Shown here one piece after another: positions 18,694 through 28,732 of a stretch of DNA of 64,000 nt (positions are counted from its first letter, which is position 1; every line of letters begins with the position of its first letter). The notes under the pieces were generated by a model that saw only the letters and a list, made by a program, of their open reading frames with translations, had not been told where the DNA came from and ran no database searches. A program made the position numbers and the translations under genes. The stretch spans positions 124,001 to 188,000 of the forward strand of contig NZ_JAEMHM010000013.1 of the NCBI RefSeq assembly GCF_016458275.1. Direction: 5' to 3'. Source of the DNA: Geomesophilobacter sediminis. Its GTDB lineage: Bacteria; Desulfobacterota; Desulfuromonadia; Geobacterales; Geobacteraceae.

Positions 18694-18712
18694 ACTCGTA
18701 GGGACGGCTCGA

Positions 18713-20077
18713 TCAGATCTGGGAGGCGATCATCCTTTTCAGCTTGGCCATCTCCCGGTAGTTCTCCTCCACCAGGATCGAATCGGGGCTGTCGCCGGGG
18801 ATCGGGTGCACCATGAGGAAGGCGTCCCTCAGGTTCCCTTCGTATCCCGCCAGGGTCCCCTCCACCAGCGTGGAGAAACGGTCCCGTTGCGGGGCGGTCG
18901 CCAGCGGGAATTCCTTTTTGAGCAGGTGCCCGCCGGTCAGGTCGAAGCGGTGGAAATTCACGCTGCGGCGGCCTTCTCCCTCCACCGGATCCAGCACGTA
19001 AACCGACTCCTGCGCCGACTCGTTGATCATCATCCGGGTCGGATCGTCCGCCGGGAGGTTGTCGTCGATGTTGTAGATGGCCGACATCAAAAAGCTCGCA
19101 AAACAATCGGCTTCCATAAATCCGGTGACCCCGCCGTCGGAGGCCTCGCAGTAGAAGGAAATCTCCGCGTCCTGCCGCAGTTCCTCGCCGCAGACCAGGC
19201 ACTGCGACTTGATCCCGGTGAGCCGGCCGAAGTAGGCGTCCTTTTTGCGCTGGTTTTCCTCTTTCTGCCAACGGTCGAACAGGACCGAGCGGGGCTCGGC
19301 GGTGGCGCGGTACTCCTCCAGCATGGTCTGGGCCAGCTGGGTGAACTGGGTGTAGACGTCGGTGCCGCGGCCGTGGGTCAGGATGGGGTAGATCCTGCCG
19401 TCCGGGTTGGTGTTCAGGCTCTCCACCTTGGGGCTTTTGGAAATGAAGAGGTCGAGGCAGCGGTAGCCGCGGTTGATGGCAAAGGCCCGCAACAGCGTCT
19501 TCTGGTCCTTGAAGAGCCCGTCGAACTTGATCCGCTCGTCGATCAGGCAGGGGATCAGGGTCAGGCTTTTGCGGTCCAGCCCGCGCTTGTCGAAGAGCTC
19601 GAAGATGTTGCGGCAGTTGTCCATGCTCGCCATGTCCTTGATCGGGACGATGACCCGGTCCGCGGCGTAGAGCGCGTTTTGGGTCATGATGTCGAGGTCC
19701 GGACGGGTGTCCACCACCACGATCCCCGGGATCTCCGAGTTGGCGAGGAGTTTCGCCAGCGTCATCGGCCCGTTGAGGTTCCCCTTAAGCTCGGGGAGCG
19801 AGTTCGACGAAGGGATGTAGTTGACGCCGTACTGCCCGGTGTGCAGAAGCTGCGCCCCCGGGGTCTCCTGGAGCAGATCGGCGACGCTGCCGGTCAGCGG
19901 CTGCCCCTTGATGGAGAACATCTTGTCGATGGAGAAGTGGTTGTCGAAGGAGAAGATCGACACCGGAAGGTCTTCGTGCAGCGCCTTGAGGAAGATGGCG
20001 AGGTTCATCGCCAGGGTGGTCTTGCCGACGCCGCCTTTTTCCGAGGAAACCGTAATTACATAGGGGTAACTTTTCAT
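18713..20077 (-). CDS. ParA/MinD-like ATPase with a Cys-containing C-terminal domain
   Basis: The 454-residue protein has a deviant Walker A KGGVGKTT (14-21), a second motif IVVVDTRPDLDIM (about 119-131) and the RVIVPIKDM strand, as in ParA/MinD ATPases. Past residue 265 it continues into a domain of about 190 residues that I do not recognise, with Cys293, Cys296 (CLVC), Cys310 and Cys325, spaced like a zinc site. No parB or partition gene accompanies it, and the protein is much longer than plain ParA, so it is an orphan ATPase probably placing or regulating some other cargo. Its 5' end is divergent from xseA. Confidence 0.8.
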   Translation of the reverse strand: MKSYPYVITVSSEKGGVGKTTLAMNLAIFLKALHEDLPVSIFSFDNHFSIDKMFSIKGQPLTGSVADLLQETPGAQLLHTGQYGVNYIPSSNSLPELKGNLNGPMTLAKLLANSEIPGIVVVDTRPDLDIMTQNALYAADRVIVPIKDMASMDNCRNIFELFDKRGLDRKSLTLIPCLIDERIKFDGLFKDQKTLLRAFAINRGYRCLDLFISKSPKVESLNTNPDGRIYPILTHGRGTDVYTQFTQLAQTMLEEYRATAEPRSVLFDRWQKEENQRKKDAYFGRLTGIKSQCLVCGEELRQDAEISFYCEASDGGVTGFMEADCFASFLMSAIYNIDDNLPADDPTRMMINESAQESVYVLDPVEGEGRRSVNFHRFDLTGGHLLKKEFPLATAPQRDRFSTLVEGTLAGYEGNLRDAFLMVHPIPGDSPDSILVEENYREMAKLKRMIASQI

Positions 20078-20200
20078 GCGCGGGATACTAGCATTTCCCC
20101 CCCGGCACGGTCAACCGGTTTGACAGGCGGAGCCGGGACGTGTTAGAAACGGCAAGTGCCTGCAAAAGGGGACTTTTCCTATTCGTGCCAAGGGGTTGTG

Positions 20201-21574
20201 ATGGAACTTTTCAAGGAGCGGCGGGTGCTCACGGTAACCCAGCTCACCGGGCTGATCCGGGGGGTGCTGGAGGAGAATTTCGACCGGGTCTGGGTTGAGG
20301 GGGAGATCTCGAACCTCTCCTGCCCGCAGTCGGGGCACGTCTACTTCACCTTGAAGGACGCCGGCGCCCAGCTCCGCTGCGTCATGTTCCGCTCCTCGGC
20401 GCGCAGCGTCACCTTTCAGCCCAAAGACGGGATGCGGGTCCTGGTCCGGGGCCGGATCACCCTCTACGAGCCGCGCGGCGAATACCAGATGGTGGCCGAC
20501 GCCCTGGAGCCGCAGGGAATCGGCGCGCTGCAGCTTGCCTTCATCCAGCTCAAGGAGCGCCTGGCCCGCGAGGGGCTTTTCTCGGAGACTCACAAACGGG
20601 AGATCCCCAAACTGCCGCGCCGGATCGGCGTGGTCACCTCGCCCACCGGGGCCGCCATCCGGGACATCCTCACCGTGCTATCGCGCCGCTTTGCCAACGT
20701 CGAGGTGCTGATTGCGCCGGTCAAGGTCCAGGGCGAAGGCGCCGCCAAGGAGATCGCCGCCGCGATCGCCGACCTGAACCGCTACGGCTCTCTCGACGTG
20801 ATGATCGTCGGCCGGGGAGGGGGGAGCCTGGAGGACCTCTGGGCCTTCAACGAGGAGGTGGTCGCCCGGGCCATCCACGAAAGCGCCATCCCGGTCATCT
20901 CGGCCGTGGGGCACGAGATCGACTTTACCATCGCCGATTTCGTTGCGGACCTGCGGGCGGCCACGCCGTCGGCCGCCGCCGAGCTCGTGGTGCAGAGCAA
21001 GGCCGAGCTTACCGCGGACCTCGACGCGCGGACCCATCGGCTCATCGTCGCCATGGAGCGGATCCTGGGGCAGCGCCGCGCCGAGGTCAACTACCTGAGC
21101 CGCTCGGTGCAGGACCCCTCGCGCTTCCTGGGGCACCTGATCCAGCGCACCGACGACCTGCAGGCGCGGGTCTTGCGGCAAGGTGAGCTGCTCCTGGTCC
21201 GGCGGGCCGAGCGGATCGAGGGGCTCGCCAACCGGCTCGCGCTGCAGAATCCCGCCCTGCAACTCGAGAAGGTGCGCGAGCGCCTGGGGACCCTCGAGCT
21301 GCGGCTGATCCAGGCCAAGGAGCGCCGGCTTGCCGCGTTCCGCGATCGGCTCAAACTCAACGCGGGGAAACTGCATGCCGTCTCTCCGCTGGCGACGCTG
21401 ACCCGCGGTTACAGCATCGTCCAGAAACTCCCCGAACTCTCGGTCGTTACCTCGGCGGCACAGCTCAACCCTGGGGACCGGCTCAAACTCGTTTTATCCT
21501 CCGGAAGCGCTCACTGTAAGGTGGATGCGGTCCAGCTTGACGAATCCTTGACGCCCCCGCCCACTTCTGTATAA
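20201..21574 (+). CDS. xseA: exodeoxyribonuclease VII large subunit
   Basis: The 457-residue protein has the N-terminal OB fold ([42 protein letters not shown]), the catalytic domain ([64 protein letters not shown]) and a long coiled-coil C-terminus ending GDRLKLVL. It pairs with XseB to degrade single-stranded DNA to oligonucleotides. The length is typical. The ATG at 20201 follows AAGGGG. It heads the xseA-xseB-ispA-dxs block. Confidence 0.96.
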   Translation: MELFKERRVLTVTQLTGLIRGVLEENFDRVWVEGEISNLSCPQSGHVYFTLKDAGAQLRCVMFRSSARSVTFQPKDGMRVLVRGRITLYEPRGEYQMVADALEPQGIGALQLAFIQLKERLAREGLFSETHKREIPKLPRRIGVVTSPTGAAIRDILTVLSRRFANVEVLIAPVKVQGEGAAKEIAAAIADLNRYGSLDVMIVGRGGGSLEDLWAFNEEVVARAIHESAIPVISAVGHEIDFTIADFVADLRAATPSAAAELVVQSKAELTADLDARTHRLIVAMERILGQRRAEVNYLSRSVQDPSRFLGHLIQRTDDLQARVLRQGELLLVRRAERIEGLANRLALQNPALQLEKVRERLGTLELRLIQAKERRLAAFRDRLKLNAGKLHAVSPLATLTRGYSIVQKLPELSVVTSAAQLNPGDRLKLVLSSGSAHCKVDAVQLDESLTPPPTSV

Positions 21575-21575
21575 T
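21548..21575 (+). promoter_or_regulatory. promoter candidate inside the end of xseA, for xseB-ispA-dxs
   Basis: TTGACG (21548-21553) and TATAAT (21570-21575) are 16 bases apart, spanning the last codons of xseA. It would drive xseB, 98 bases further on, apart from xseA. Confidence 0.5.
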
Positions 21576-21672
21576 AACGTTCTTTTTACTCTCGGTTACC
21601 CGTTTGCCGTTTCCTGGCAGGCATAGCCGAGGGCGGCAATTCTTTCTGACCCGATTTGTAAGAGGCCCACCC

Positions 21673-21909
21673 ATGGCTGTGGAAAGATTCGAGACATCGC
21701 TGAAGAAACTCGAGGAAGTCGTAAGGAAGCTGGAAGCGGGCGAACTCTCTCTGGAGGAGTCGCTCAAAGCATTCGAGGAGGGGGTGAAGCACTCCGTCTT
21801 CTGCAGCAAGAAGCTCAATGAGGCGGAACGGCGGGTTGAGCTTTTGCTCAAACAGCGCGACGGCAGTTTTGCCAAGCGTCCCTTCGAAGAGGACCTCGGC
21901 ACCGCCTGA
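21673..21909 (+). CDS. xseB: exodeoxyribonuclease VII small subunit
   Basis: The 78-residue protein has the XseB pattern of two helices: FETSLKKLEEVVRKLEAGEL, LSLEESLKAFEEGV and LNEAERRVELLL. Several copies bind each XseA. The start at 21673 is the family start; a longer in-frame reading from 21604 adds residues that no XseB has. Confidence 0.95.
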   Translation: MAVERFETSLKKLEEVVRKLEAGELSLEESLKAFEEGVKHSVFCSKKLNEAERRVELLLKQRDGSFAKRPFEEDLGTA

Positions 21910-22114
21910 CCTGAGCACTCCCTCTCCCGCCGGGAGCGGAGCGGGGTGAGCGGGTCTTTGGCCTGAGTCCCAAGGTCCACCAGGGGACCACGCCTGTCTT
22001 TCGAAGCTCCAGCTTTGTAACGAGCTGAATGGTTTGATCGTTTCCGAAGCTGGAGCTTCCTATAACTGTTCCGTTCCCAAAGTGGACCTTGGGAACGAGA
22101 TAAATGAAAGTGAG
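21910..22114. repeat. nested inverted-repeat element between xseB and ispA
   Basis: An outer pair, TCCCAAGGTCCAC (21968-21980) and GTGGACCTTGGGA (22082-22094), encloses an inner pair, GAAGCTCCAGCTT (22003-22015) and AAGCTGGAGCTTC (22047-22059). The right end also folds locally as CGTTCCCAA/TTGGGAACG (22072-22097). A CCCTCTCCC...GGGGTGAG-type repeat lies just before it (21917-21950). Such nested palindromes are typical of non-coding mobile or dispersed elements; ends and target duplications were not found. Confidence 0.55.
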
Positions 22115-23008
22115 ATGACGATGGATCTTAAGGAATATTTGAAGAAGCAATGCCAGGTGGTTGACGACGCGCTGGAGAAGTACCTGCCGCGCGCTGAAGA
22201 ACTGCCCACCTCGCTGCACAGCTCGATGCGCTACTCCGTTTTCGCCGGCGGCAAGAGGGTCCGCCCGATCCTGCTTTTGGCCGCCTGCGACACCGTCGGC
22301 GGCAAGACGGCCGATGCCCTTCCGGCGGCCTGCGCCATGGAGATGATCCACACCTACTCGCTGATCCATGACGACCTCCCGGCCATGGACGACGACGATT
22401 TCCGGCGCGGCAACCCGACCAACCACAAGGTATACGGCGAGGCAACCGCCATCCTGGCCGGCGATGCGCTCCTCACCGAGGCGTTCATCCTCCTCTCCCG
22501 GGAAGGGGGCGATTTGGACCCGGCCGCCCGCGTCAGGGTGATCCAGGAGATCGCCCACGCCTCCGGCTCCCACGGGATGGTCGGCGGCCAGGTGGTCGAC
22601 ATGGAAAGCGAAGGGGGCGGACCGGTGGACCTCGCGACCCTCTCCTACATTCACACCCACAAGACCGGCGCCCTGATCCGCGCCTCGGTCCGCGCCGGCG
22701 CCCTGGTCGGCGGCGCCGATGCCGCAAGCCTCGAAGCGCTCACCCGCTACGGCGAAGCGGTCGGACTTGCCTTCCAGATCGCCGACGACATCCTCGACGT
22801 CGAGGGAACCACCGAAGAGCTCGGCAAAGACGCCGGCAGCGATGAAGCACGCGGCAAGGCGACCTATCCGGCCCTCATGGGGCTGGAAGCCTCGAAACAG
22901 CGCGCCAACGAACTCGTGGAAATGGCCCTGGACGCCCTGGCCCGTTTCGACGAGAAGGCCGAGCCGCTGCGTGCCATCGCATCCTATATCGTGAAACGGA
23001 AATCCTAA
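22115..23008 (+). CDS. ispA: farnesyl/geranyl diphosphate synthase
   Basis: The 297-residue protein has both Asp-rich prenyl-diphosphate motifs, DDLPAMDDDDFRRG and DDILDVEG, with GGKRVRP and GDALLTEAF between them, as in short-chain IspA-type synthases. It condenses IPP with DMAPP/GPP to FPP. The start at 22115 (an alternative is 22121) is preferred; the longer reading from 22034 runs into the repeat element. It is directly followed by dxs (no gap), so the products act in the same pathway. Confidence 0.93.
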   Translation: MTMDLKEYLKKQCQVVDDALEKYLPRAEELPTSLHSSMRYSVFAGGKRVRPILLLAACDTVGGKTADALPAACAMEMIHTYSLIHDDLPAMDDDDFRRGNPTNHKVYGEATAILAGDALLTEAFILLSREGGDLDPAARVRVIQEIAHASGSHGMVGGQVVDMESEGGGPVDLATLSYIHTHKTGALIRASVRAGALVGGADAASLEALTRYGEAVGLAFQIADDILDVEGTTEELGKDAGSDEARGKATYPALMGLEASKQRANELVEMALDALARFDEKAEPLRAIASYIVKRKS

Positions 23009-24880
23009 ATGGCCCTTCTTGATCGGATTACGGAACCCAAGCATCTGCGCGGGCTTTCGCTTAGGGAACTGGAACAACTTGCGGGCGAGCTGCGCGACAA
23101 GATCATCGACACCTGTGCCAAAAACGGCGGCCACGTCGCGCCGAGCCTGGGGGTCGTCGAGCTGACCATCGCCCTGCACCGGGTCTTCGACTCCCCCTAC
23201 GACAAGATCGTCTGGGACGTCGGCCACCAGGCTTACGCGCACAAGATCCTCACCGGGAGGAAGGAGGCCTTCTCCACCCTGCGCACCCTGGGCGGGATCA
23301 GCGGCTTTCCCAAGCGCGCCGAGTCCTCCCATGACGTCTTTGACGTCGGCCACTCCTCGACCTCCATCTCCGCTTCGCTGGGCATGGCGGTGGCGCGTGA
23401 CCTCAAGGGGGCCCGCAACAAGGTCCTCGCGGTGATCGGCGACGGGTCGATGACCGGCGGGATCGCCTACGAGGCGCTCAACCACGCCGGCGATCTGAAC
23501 AAGGACCTCGTGGTGATCCTCAACGACAACGAGATGTCCATCTCCGAGAACGTCGGGGCCATGTCGGAGCTCCTCTCCCGTACCGTCACCAACGAGTTCG
23601 TGCACCGGATCCGAAAGGACGTCGGCGCCTTTCTCAAGGCCCTTCCCATGGTCGGCACCTCCGCGCTGCAGATCGCCAAGAAGGCCGAGGAGTCCCTCAA
23701 GGGGCTCTTTACCCCGGGCATGCTCTTCCAGGCGTTCGGTTTTGAATACATCGGGCCGATCGACGGGCACAACATTCCGCTTTTGCTGGAGACCCTGGAA
23801 AACGTCCGCAAGTTCGACGATGCGGTCTTGATCCACGTGGTGACCAAGAAGGGGAAAGGGTATCCCCCCGCCGAGAAGAATCCCTCGCTGTTCCACGGGG
23901 TCGGCCCCTTCGAGCGGGAGACCGGCAAGGTGCTCAAGGGGAAAGGCGGCCCGGCAAGCTACACCGGCATCTTCGGCGAGACCATGAAGAAGATTGCCCG
24001 GGAGAACGAGAAGGTGGTGGCGATCACCGCCGCCATGCCGGACGGCACCGGCCTCTCTCCCTTTGCCAAGGAGTTCCCGGAGCGCTTCTTCGACGTCGGT
24101 ATCGCCGAGCAGCACGCGATCACCTTCGCGGCCGGTTTGGCCGCCCAGGGGTTCCGTCCGGTGGTTGCGCTCTATTCGTCGTTCTTGCAGCGCGCCTACG
24201 ACCAGGTCTTCCACGACGTCTGCCTGCAGAACCTCCCGGTGCTCCTTGCTATCGACCGCGCCGGCGTCGTGGGCAACGACGGCCCGACCCATCACGGGGT
24301 CTTCGACCTTTCCTACCTTCGGGTGCTCCCGGGGCTGACCATCATGGCGCCCAAGGACGAAAACGAGCTGCAGCACATGCTGCAGACCGGGCTCGAACTG
24401 GATGGTCCCAGTGCGGTCCGCTACCCGCGCGGCAGCGGTCTCGGGGTTCCCATCGAGCAGATCCTGCAGCCGCTTCCGGTAGGGAAGGGGGAACTTTTGC
24501 GCGACGGGAAGGACGCCGCCATCATGGCCGTAGGTACCATGGTGTACCAGGCGCTGCGGGCGGCCGAAACCCTCGCCGCCGAGGGGATCGAGGTCGCCGT
24601 CTGCAATGCGCGCTTCATCAAACCGCTGGACCGGGAGCTGGTAATCAAGCTCGCGGCGAAGGGGCGCCTGATCACCGTGGAGGAAAACGTGCTGCAGGGC
24701 GGCTTCGGTACCGGGGTTCTGGAAGTACTCGAGGAAGAGGAGCTCACCGAGACCGCGGTCACCCGCCTGGGCTACCCGGACGCCTTTGTGGAACAGGGGG
24801 AACAGCACGAGCTTCTGGCCCGCTACGGGCTGAACGCGGAAGGGATTGCCGCCGCGGTCCGAAAGTCCCTGGGTCGGTGA
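23009..24880 (+). CDS. dxs: 1-deoxy-D-xylulose-5-phosphate synthase
   Basis: The 623-residue protein is full length for [35 protein letters not shown], the thiamine-diphosphate motif [15 protein letters not shown], and the C-terminal [27 protein letters not shown] and [16 protein letters not shown]. It makes DXP from pyruvate and glyceraldehyde 3-phosphate, the entry to the MEP pathway. Start is immediately after the ispA stop. Confidence 0.97.
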   Translation: MALLDRITEPKHLRGLSLRELEQLAGELRDKIIDTCAKNGGHVAPSLGVVELTIALHRVFDSPYDKIVWDVGHQAYAHKILTGRKEAFSTLRTLGGISGFPKRAESSHDVFDVGHSSTSISASLGMAVARDLKGARNKVLAVIGDGSMTGGIAYEALNHAGDLNKDLVVILNDNEMSISENVGAMSELLSRTVTNEFVHRIRKDVGAFLKALPMVGTSALQIAKKAEESLKGLFTPGMLFQAFGFEYIGPIDGHNIPLLLETLENVRKFDDAVLIHVVTKKGKGYPPAEKNPSLFHGVGPFERETGKVLKGKGGPASYTGIFGETMKKIARENEKVVAITAAMPDGTGLSPFAKEFPERFFDVGIAEQHAITFAAGLAAQGFRPVVALYSSFLQRAYDQVFHDVCLQNLPVLLAIDRAGVVGNDGPTHHGVFDLSYLRVLPGLTIMAPKDENELQHMLQTGLELDGPSAVRYPRGSGLGVPIEQILQPLPVGKGELLRDGKDAAIMAVGTMVYQALRAAETLAAEGIEVAVCNARFIKPLDRELVIKLAAKGRLITVEENVLQGGFGTGVLEVLEEEELTETAVTRLGYPDAFVEQGEQHELLARYGLNAEGIAAAVRKSLGR

Positions 24881-26115
24881 TGCGTTGGCTCCCCATCCTC
24901 CTGATCTTTTTGCTGGCCGCCCCGGCGCTCTGCCGGGCGACGCCCCCCACGGCGGCCGTCCTGAAGGAGGAGATCAACCGGGGAGAGTACGACAAGTCGG
25001 TCGAACAGCTGCGCCGGGAACGCGAGCTCTTTCCCTACAATGAAGGGCTGCGCAACGACCTGGCCACCGTGTATGCGCTCATCGCACAGCGGGAGCTGAA
25101 ACTCGGGCATTATCCGGAAGCGGCCGCCTACTTCGGCCAAGCCGAGGAAATCCTTCCCGAACGCTCCGACTTCATGCTTATGCGCGGGGTGGCACTTTAC
25201 TTCGGCAAGCAGTACGATGCGGCCCGTTCCGAGCTGGGGCGAGCCGAAGAGTCCTGCACCGCTCTTTTGTTCGAAGGAAGGATCGCCTACGACACGGGCG
25301 ATCTCCAAGAGGCGCTGCGCGCCTGGCGGCGGGCGCTGGAGCTGGAGCCCCAAAACGAAATGGCGCAGAAGTTCCTGACCAAGCTGGAGAAGGAACTTCC
25401 CGTCGAGACGCGCATGGACAAGGGGTACAGCTCCATGTTCGACGTGAGCTTCGACGCCGAACTCCCCTCCGGCCTCTCCGCCGAAGTGCTCGACGCCCTG
25501 GAGAGTGCCTACAACAAGGTCGGCGGCGACTTCGGCCTCTTCCCCAACCGGCGCATTCCGGTCCTTCTCTACCTCAAAAGCGATTATCGCGTCATCACCA
25601 ACGGACCCGACTGGTCCGGCGGCCTCTACGACGGCAAGATCCGTCTGCCGCTCGGCAACGTAGCCAAGATGACCCCCCAGCTGCGTGGCGTCCTTTTTCA
25701 TGAATACACCCATGTCCTCGTCGCCGAACTGACCGGCGGCAACGTCCCTACCTGGCTCAACGAGGGGCTGGCCGAGTACCAGGGGCGGAGGGAATTCAAC
25801 CCGCCGCTTTCCTTTCTGGCCCCTGCCGGCAAAGAGGGGAAGCTCATGGGACTGGCAACCCTGAGCGGGCCCTTTGCCGGATTCGGCGGGAGCGATGCTG
25901 GCCTTGCCTACCAGCAGAGCTATTCCATGGTGAAGTACCTGGTGGCGAGCTATGGATGGCAGGCGGTGCGGGACGTCCTGAAATACCTGGGTGAGAAGGA
26001 TTCGGTGGAGGAAGCCTTCAGGAAGGCTTTGGCTAACTGGGCCCTTGACCTCCCTGGCTTCGTGGAACAGTGGAAGAAAAGCCTCTCCAGTGACCATGAG
26101 ACAATGAAACAATGA
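24880..26115 (+). CDS. TPR-containing gluzincin-type metalloprotease
   Basis: The 411-residue protein has a signal peptide (residues 1-20, LLAAPALCRA), TPR helices to about 170 (ALIAQRELKLGHYPEAAAYF, LQEALRAWRRALELEPQN), then a peptidase-MA-like domain with HEYTH (274-278) and the glutamate ligand in NEGLAEY (Glu295). This is the zinc-binding arrangement of gluzincins. It is therefore a periplasmic or outer-membrane-facing protease. The dxs stop overlaps the ATG at 24880. The stop codon lies within a three-copy 8-base repeat (26101-26124), so slippage would change the C-terminus. Confidence 0.82.
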   Translation: MRWLPILLIFLLAAPALCRATPPTAAVLKEEINRGEYDKSVEQLRRERELFPYNEGLRNDLATVYALIAQRELKLGHYPEAAAYFGQAEEILPERSDFMLMRGVALYFGKQYDAARSELGRAEESCTALLFEGRIAYDTGDLQEALRAWRRALELEPQNEMAQKFLTKLEKELPVETRMDKGYSSMFDVSFDAELPSGLSAEVLDALESAYNKVGGDFGLFPNRRIPVLLYLKSDYRVITNGPDWSGGLYDGKIRLPLGNVAKMTPQLRGVLFHEYTHVLVAELTGGNVPTWLNEGLAEYQGRREFNPPLSFLAPAGKEGKLMGLATLSGPFAGFGGSDAGLAYQQSYSMVKYLVASYGWQAVRDVLKYLGEKDSVEEAFRKALANWALDLPGFVEQWKKSLSSDHETMKQ

Positions 26116-26124
26116 GACAATGAG
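26101..26124. repeat. 8-base microsatellite at the 3' end of the protease gene
   Basis: ACAATGA[AG] occurs three times with period 8 (26101, 26109 and 26117) across the stop codon of the upstream gene, after a fourth, partial copy at 26095. Confidence 0.6.
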
Positions 26125-26322
26125 TTCTCTTTGAGCTACCATTGCTGAGTGGGTGTTGGATTTGTATTGAATGTAGCGCGGGAAGTTCTATGTCGATCAT
26201 GCAGGAAAGAGCTTAGGTCCGACTTTATGAGTTGATCCCGCTCAATCGTTGCCGGCATGAGAACCCCATCCTCACCCCGACCCTTTCCTGGGTTGATCGG
26301 CAAAGAATAATGGAGACCATTC

Positions 26323-26700
26323 TTGATCGTCGGCACCGGTGTGGACATCGTCGAAATAGCCCGCTTCGAGCGGTTCCTGCAGCAGAATAACGACGCGCTC
26401 TTCCGCCGTTTGTTCACCGAGGCGGAAATGCAGTACTGTTCCGGCAAGAAGCTCGCCGCCCAGCATTACGCCCTGCGCTTCGCCGCCAAGGAATCCTTTC
26501 TGAAAGCGCTCGGCACCGGGCTTCGGGACGGGCTTTGCTGGAAGGAGATCGAGGTGGTCAACGACGCGCTGGGCAAGCCGGAACTGAAGCTGTCCGGCGT
26601 CGCCGAAGAGAAGTACCGCCAGGCCGGCTGCACCGCCTGTTTCGTGTCCCTTTCCCACGACGCCGGTTCGGCGATCGCCATGGTCATCCTGGAGCGCTAG
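26323..26700 (+). CDS. acpS: holo-(acyl-carrier-protein) synthase
   Basis: The 125-residue protein has the AcpS motifs GTGVDIVEI with Asp8 and [15 protein letters not shown] with Glu57, the two metal-binding residues, and [11 protein letters not shown] near the end. It transfers 4'-phosphopantetheine from CoA to acyl carrier protein. The start is a TTG at 26323: this gives the family N-terminus, GGAG stands at 26312-26315, and the nearby ATG at 26310 is out of frame. It is followed without a gap by nnrD. Confidence 0.93.
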   Translation: MIVGTGVDIVEIARFERFLQQNNDALFRRLFTEAEMQYCSGKKLAAQHYALRFAAKESFLKALGTGLRDGLCWKEIEVVNDALGKPELKLSGVAEEKYRQAGCTACFVSLSHDAGSAIAMVILER

Positions 26701-28239
26701 ATGAAGGTCGTCAGCGGCGAAACCATGCAGCAGATGGACCAGCGGACCATCCGTGAGTTCGGCATCAGCGGGCTCACCCTGATGGAAAACGCCGGCCGCG
26801 GCTGCGCCGATGCCATCTGCGACCGCTTCGGCGCCGCCTCGGGACGGCGCGTGTTGATCGTTGCCGGCAAGGGGAACAACGGCGGGGACGGTTACGTCAT
26901 CGCCCGGTACCTGCGGGAGCGGGGGTGGCAGGCTACCGTGCTGCTTCTCGCCAGCCCGGACCAGATCCGGGGGGATGCCGCGACCAACCTGGAACGTTTG
27001 GGCGGGGAAGGGGTGATTATCGCTCCGGAGGGGGTAGCGGCGTACGCGGAACTCTTCCCATCGAGCGACCTCGTCGTCGACGCGCTCCTGGGGACCGGGG
27101 TGAAAAGCGAGGTCACCGGCGTCTACGCCGAAGCGATCGGTGCCATCAACGCCGCCGGGGTCCCGGTAGTAGCGGTCGACCTCCCTTCGGGGGTCGATGC
27201 CAATACCGGCAGGGTGCTCGGCGTGGCGGTAAAGGCAGAGCTGACCGTCACCTTTGCCCTCGCCAAGTTGGGCAATGTTCAATTCCCCGGCGCCGAGCAC
27301 TCCGGGAAACTGGTGATCGTGGATATCGGCATGCCGAAGCAGGTGGTTGATGCGGCCCCGGGCGGAGAGTTTGTCGACGCCGCTGCTGCGGCCCGGCTGG
27401 TCCGTCCGCGCCGGAAAACCGCGCATAAGGGAAGCAGCGGCCACACCCTGATCGTCGCCGGCTCGACCGGCAAGACCGGGGCTGCGGCCATGGCTGCCGC
27501 GAGCACGGTCCGGACCGGCGGCGGCCTGGTGACCCTTGCGGTGCCGGAATCGGTGCACCCGATCCTTGAGGTGAAGACCACCGAGGCGATGACGGTTCCG
27601 GTAGGCGACCACGGCCGCGGCCATTTCACCGCCGGAGCGTTTCCGTTTCTTGAAAACCTCGCCCAAGGCAAAGACGCCGTCGCCTTAGGGCCCGGGATCG
27701 GTGCCGCCCGCACCACCTTTTTCCTGGTGCAGCGGCTGGTCGAGGCACTCGAGGTGCCGATGGTGATCGATGCCGACGGGCTGAACGCCCTGGCCGCCGC
27801 GCCGGAGCTCCTCGGCAAAAGGCAGGGGAGGGTGACCGTCCTTACCCCCCATCCGGGCGAGATGGCACGGCTCACCGGAGGCGGCGTCGCCGATGTCGAG
27901 CGCGACCGCATCGCCACCGCCGTCGGGTTCAGTGCCCGCTACGGTGTCCATACCATACTGAAGGGGGCCGCGACGGTTATCGCCGCCCCGGATGGCCGCT
28001 ACGCCGTCAACGGCAGCGGCAACCCCGGCATGGCGTCGGGGGGGATGGGGGACACCCTCACCGGGATCCTGGTTTCCCTCCTGGGTCAGGGGTATCCCCC
28101 CTTCGATGCCTGCCGGCTCGGGGTCTTCCTGCACGGCTTTGCCGCCGATCTGCTCGCTGCCCAAGGGTGCGGGGTCGGCATGCATGCCACCGACGTCCAG
28201 GAAAAGATTCCGCTGGCGCTTTCCCGTCTGGGCGGCTGA
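26701..28239 (+). CDS. nnr: bifunctional NAD(P)H-hydrate epimerase/dehydratase
   Basis: The 512-residue protein fuses an N-terminal YjeF epimerase domain (MQQMDQRTIREFGI, LIVAGKGNNGGDGYVIAR, VVDALLGTGV, AVDLPSGVDANTG) with a C-terminal ribokinase-like dehydratase (AHKGSSGHTLIVAGSTGKTGAA, VLTPHPGEMARLTG, NGSGNPGMASGGMGDTLTGI). It repairs damaged NAD(P)H hydrates. The acpS-nnr pairing is common in bacteria. Confidence 0.95.
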   Translation: MKVVSGETMQQMDQRTIREFGISGLTLMENAGRGCADAICDRFGAASGRRVLIVAGKGNNGGDGYVIARYLRERGWQATVLLLASPDQIRGDAATNLERLGGEGVIIAPEGVAAYAELFPSSDLVVDALLGTGVKSEVTGVYAEAIGAINAAGVPVVAVDLPSGVDANTGRVLGVAVKAELTVTFALAKLGNVQFPGAEHSGKLVIVDIGMPKQVVDAAPGGEFVDAAAAARLVRPRRKTAHKGSSGHTLIVAGSTGKTGAAAMAAASTVRTGGGLVTLAVPESVHPILEVKTTEAMTVPVGDHGRGHFTAGAFPFLENLAQGKDAVALGPGIGAARTTFFLVQRLVEALEVPMVIDADGLNALAAAPELLGKRQGRVTVLTPHPGEMARLTGGGVADVERDRIATAVGFSARYGVHTILKGAATVIAAPDGRYAVNGSGNPGMASGGMGDTLTGILVSLLGQGYPPFDACRLGVFLHGFAADLLAAQGCGVGMHATDVQEKIPLALSRLGG

Positions 28240-28279
28240 CGTCCGCCGCTTTGCCCGAACCACACCAAGGAGAACCGAC

Positions 28280-28729
28280 ATGCTAAAGGCAAAAGACATC
28301 ATGACCAAGGACGTAGTAACGGTCCGTCGCCAAACCACCATCCGCGAGCTCGCGGACCTTTTCTTCCAAAAGCGCATCAGCAGCGTCCCGGTGGTCGACG
28401 ACAACGGCGAGCTCCTCGGGATGGTGAGCGAAACGGACCTGATCGAGCAGGACAAGAGCCTCCACATCCCGACCGTGGTCTCCATCTTCGACTGGGTCAT
28501 CTACCTGGAAAGCGACAAGCGTTTCGAAAAGGAGCTGCAGAAGATGACCGGGCAGACCGTCGGCGACATCTTCACCGCCCCGGCGCGCTCCGTTGCTCCG
28601 GAGACCCCGGTCAACGAGGTGGCGGACATCATGACCCGGGAAAAGGTCCACACCATCCCGGTGGTGGACGGCATGCGCCTGGTCGGCGTGATCGGGCGGA
28701 TCGACATGATCCGGTCCATGGTGAGCTGA
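28280..28729 (+). CDS. two-CBS-domain protein
   Basis: The 149-residue protein is made of two CBS domains: KDIMTKDVVTVRRQTTIREL with SSVPVVDDNGELLGMVSETDL, and VGDIFTAPARSVAPETPVNEV with HTIPVVDGMRLVGVIGRIDM. The linker carries IFDWVIYLESDKRF. CBS pairs usually bind adenine nucleotides and regulate a partner protein. AAGGAGA precedes the ATG. The partner is unknown. Confidence 0.92.
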   Translation: MLKAKDIMTKDVVTVRRQTTIRELADLFFQKRISSVPVVDDNGELLGMVSETDLIEQDKSLHIPTVVSIFDWVIYLESDKRFEKELQKMTGQTVGDIFTAPARSVAPETPVNEVADIMTREKVHTIPVVDGMRLVGVIGRIDMIRSMVS

Positions 28730-28732
28730 CGC

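Noticed and set aside
21848-24808. Long open frame on the minus strand across ispA and dxs
   Set aside because: It mirrors the strongly coding plus strand and has no family motifs; GC-rich genes give such shadows.
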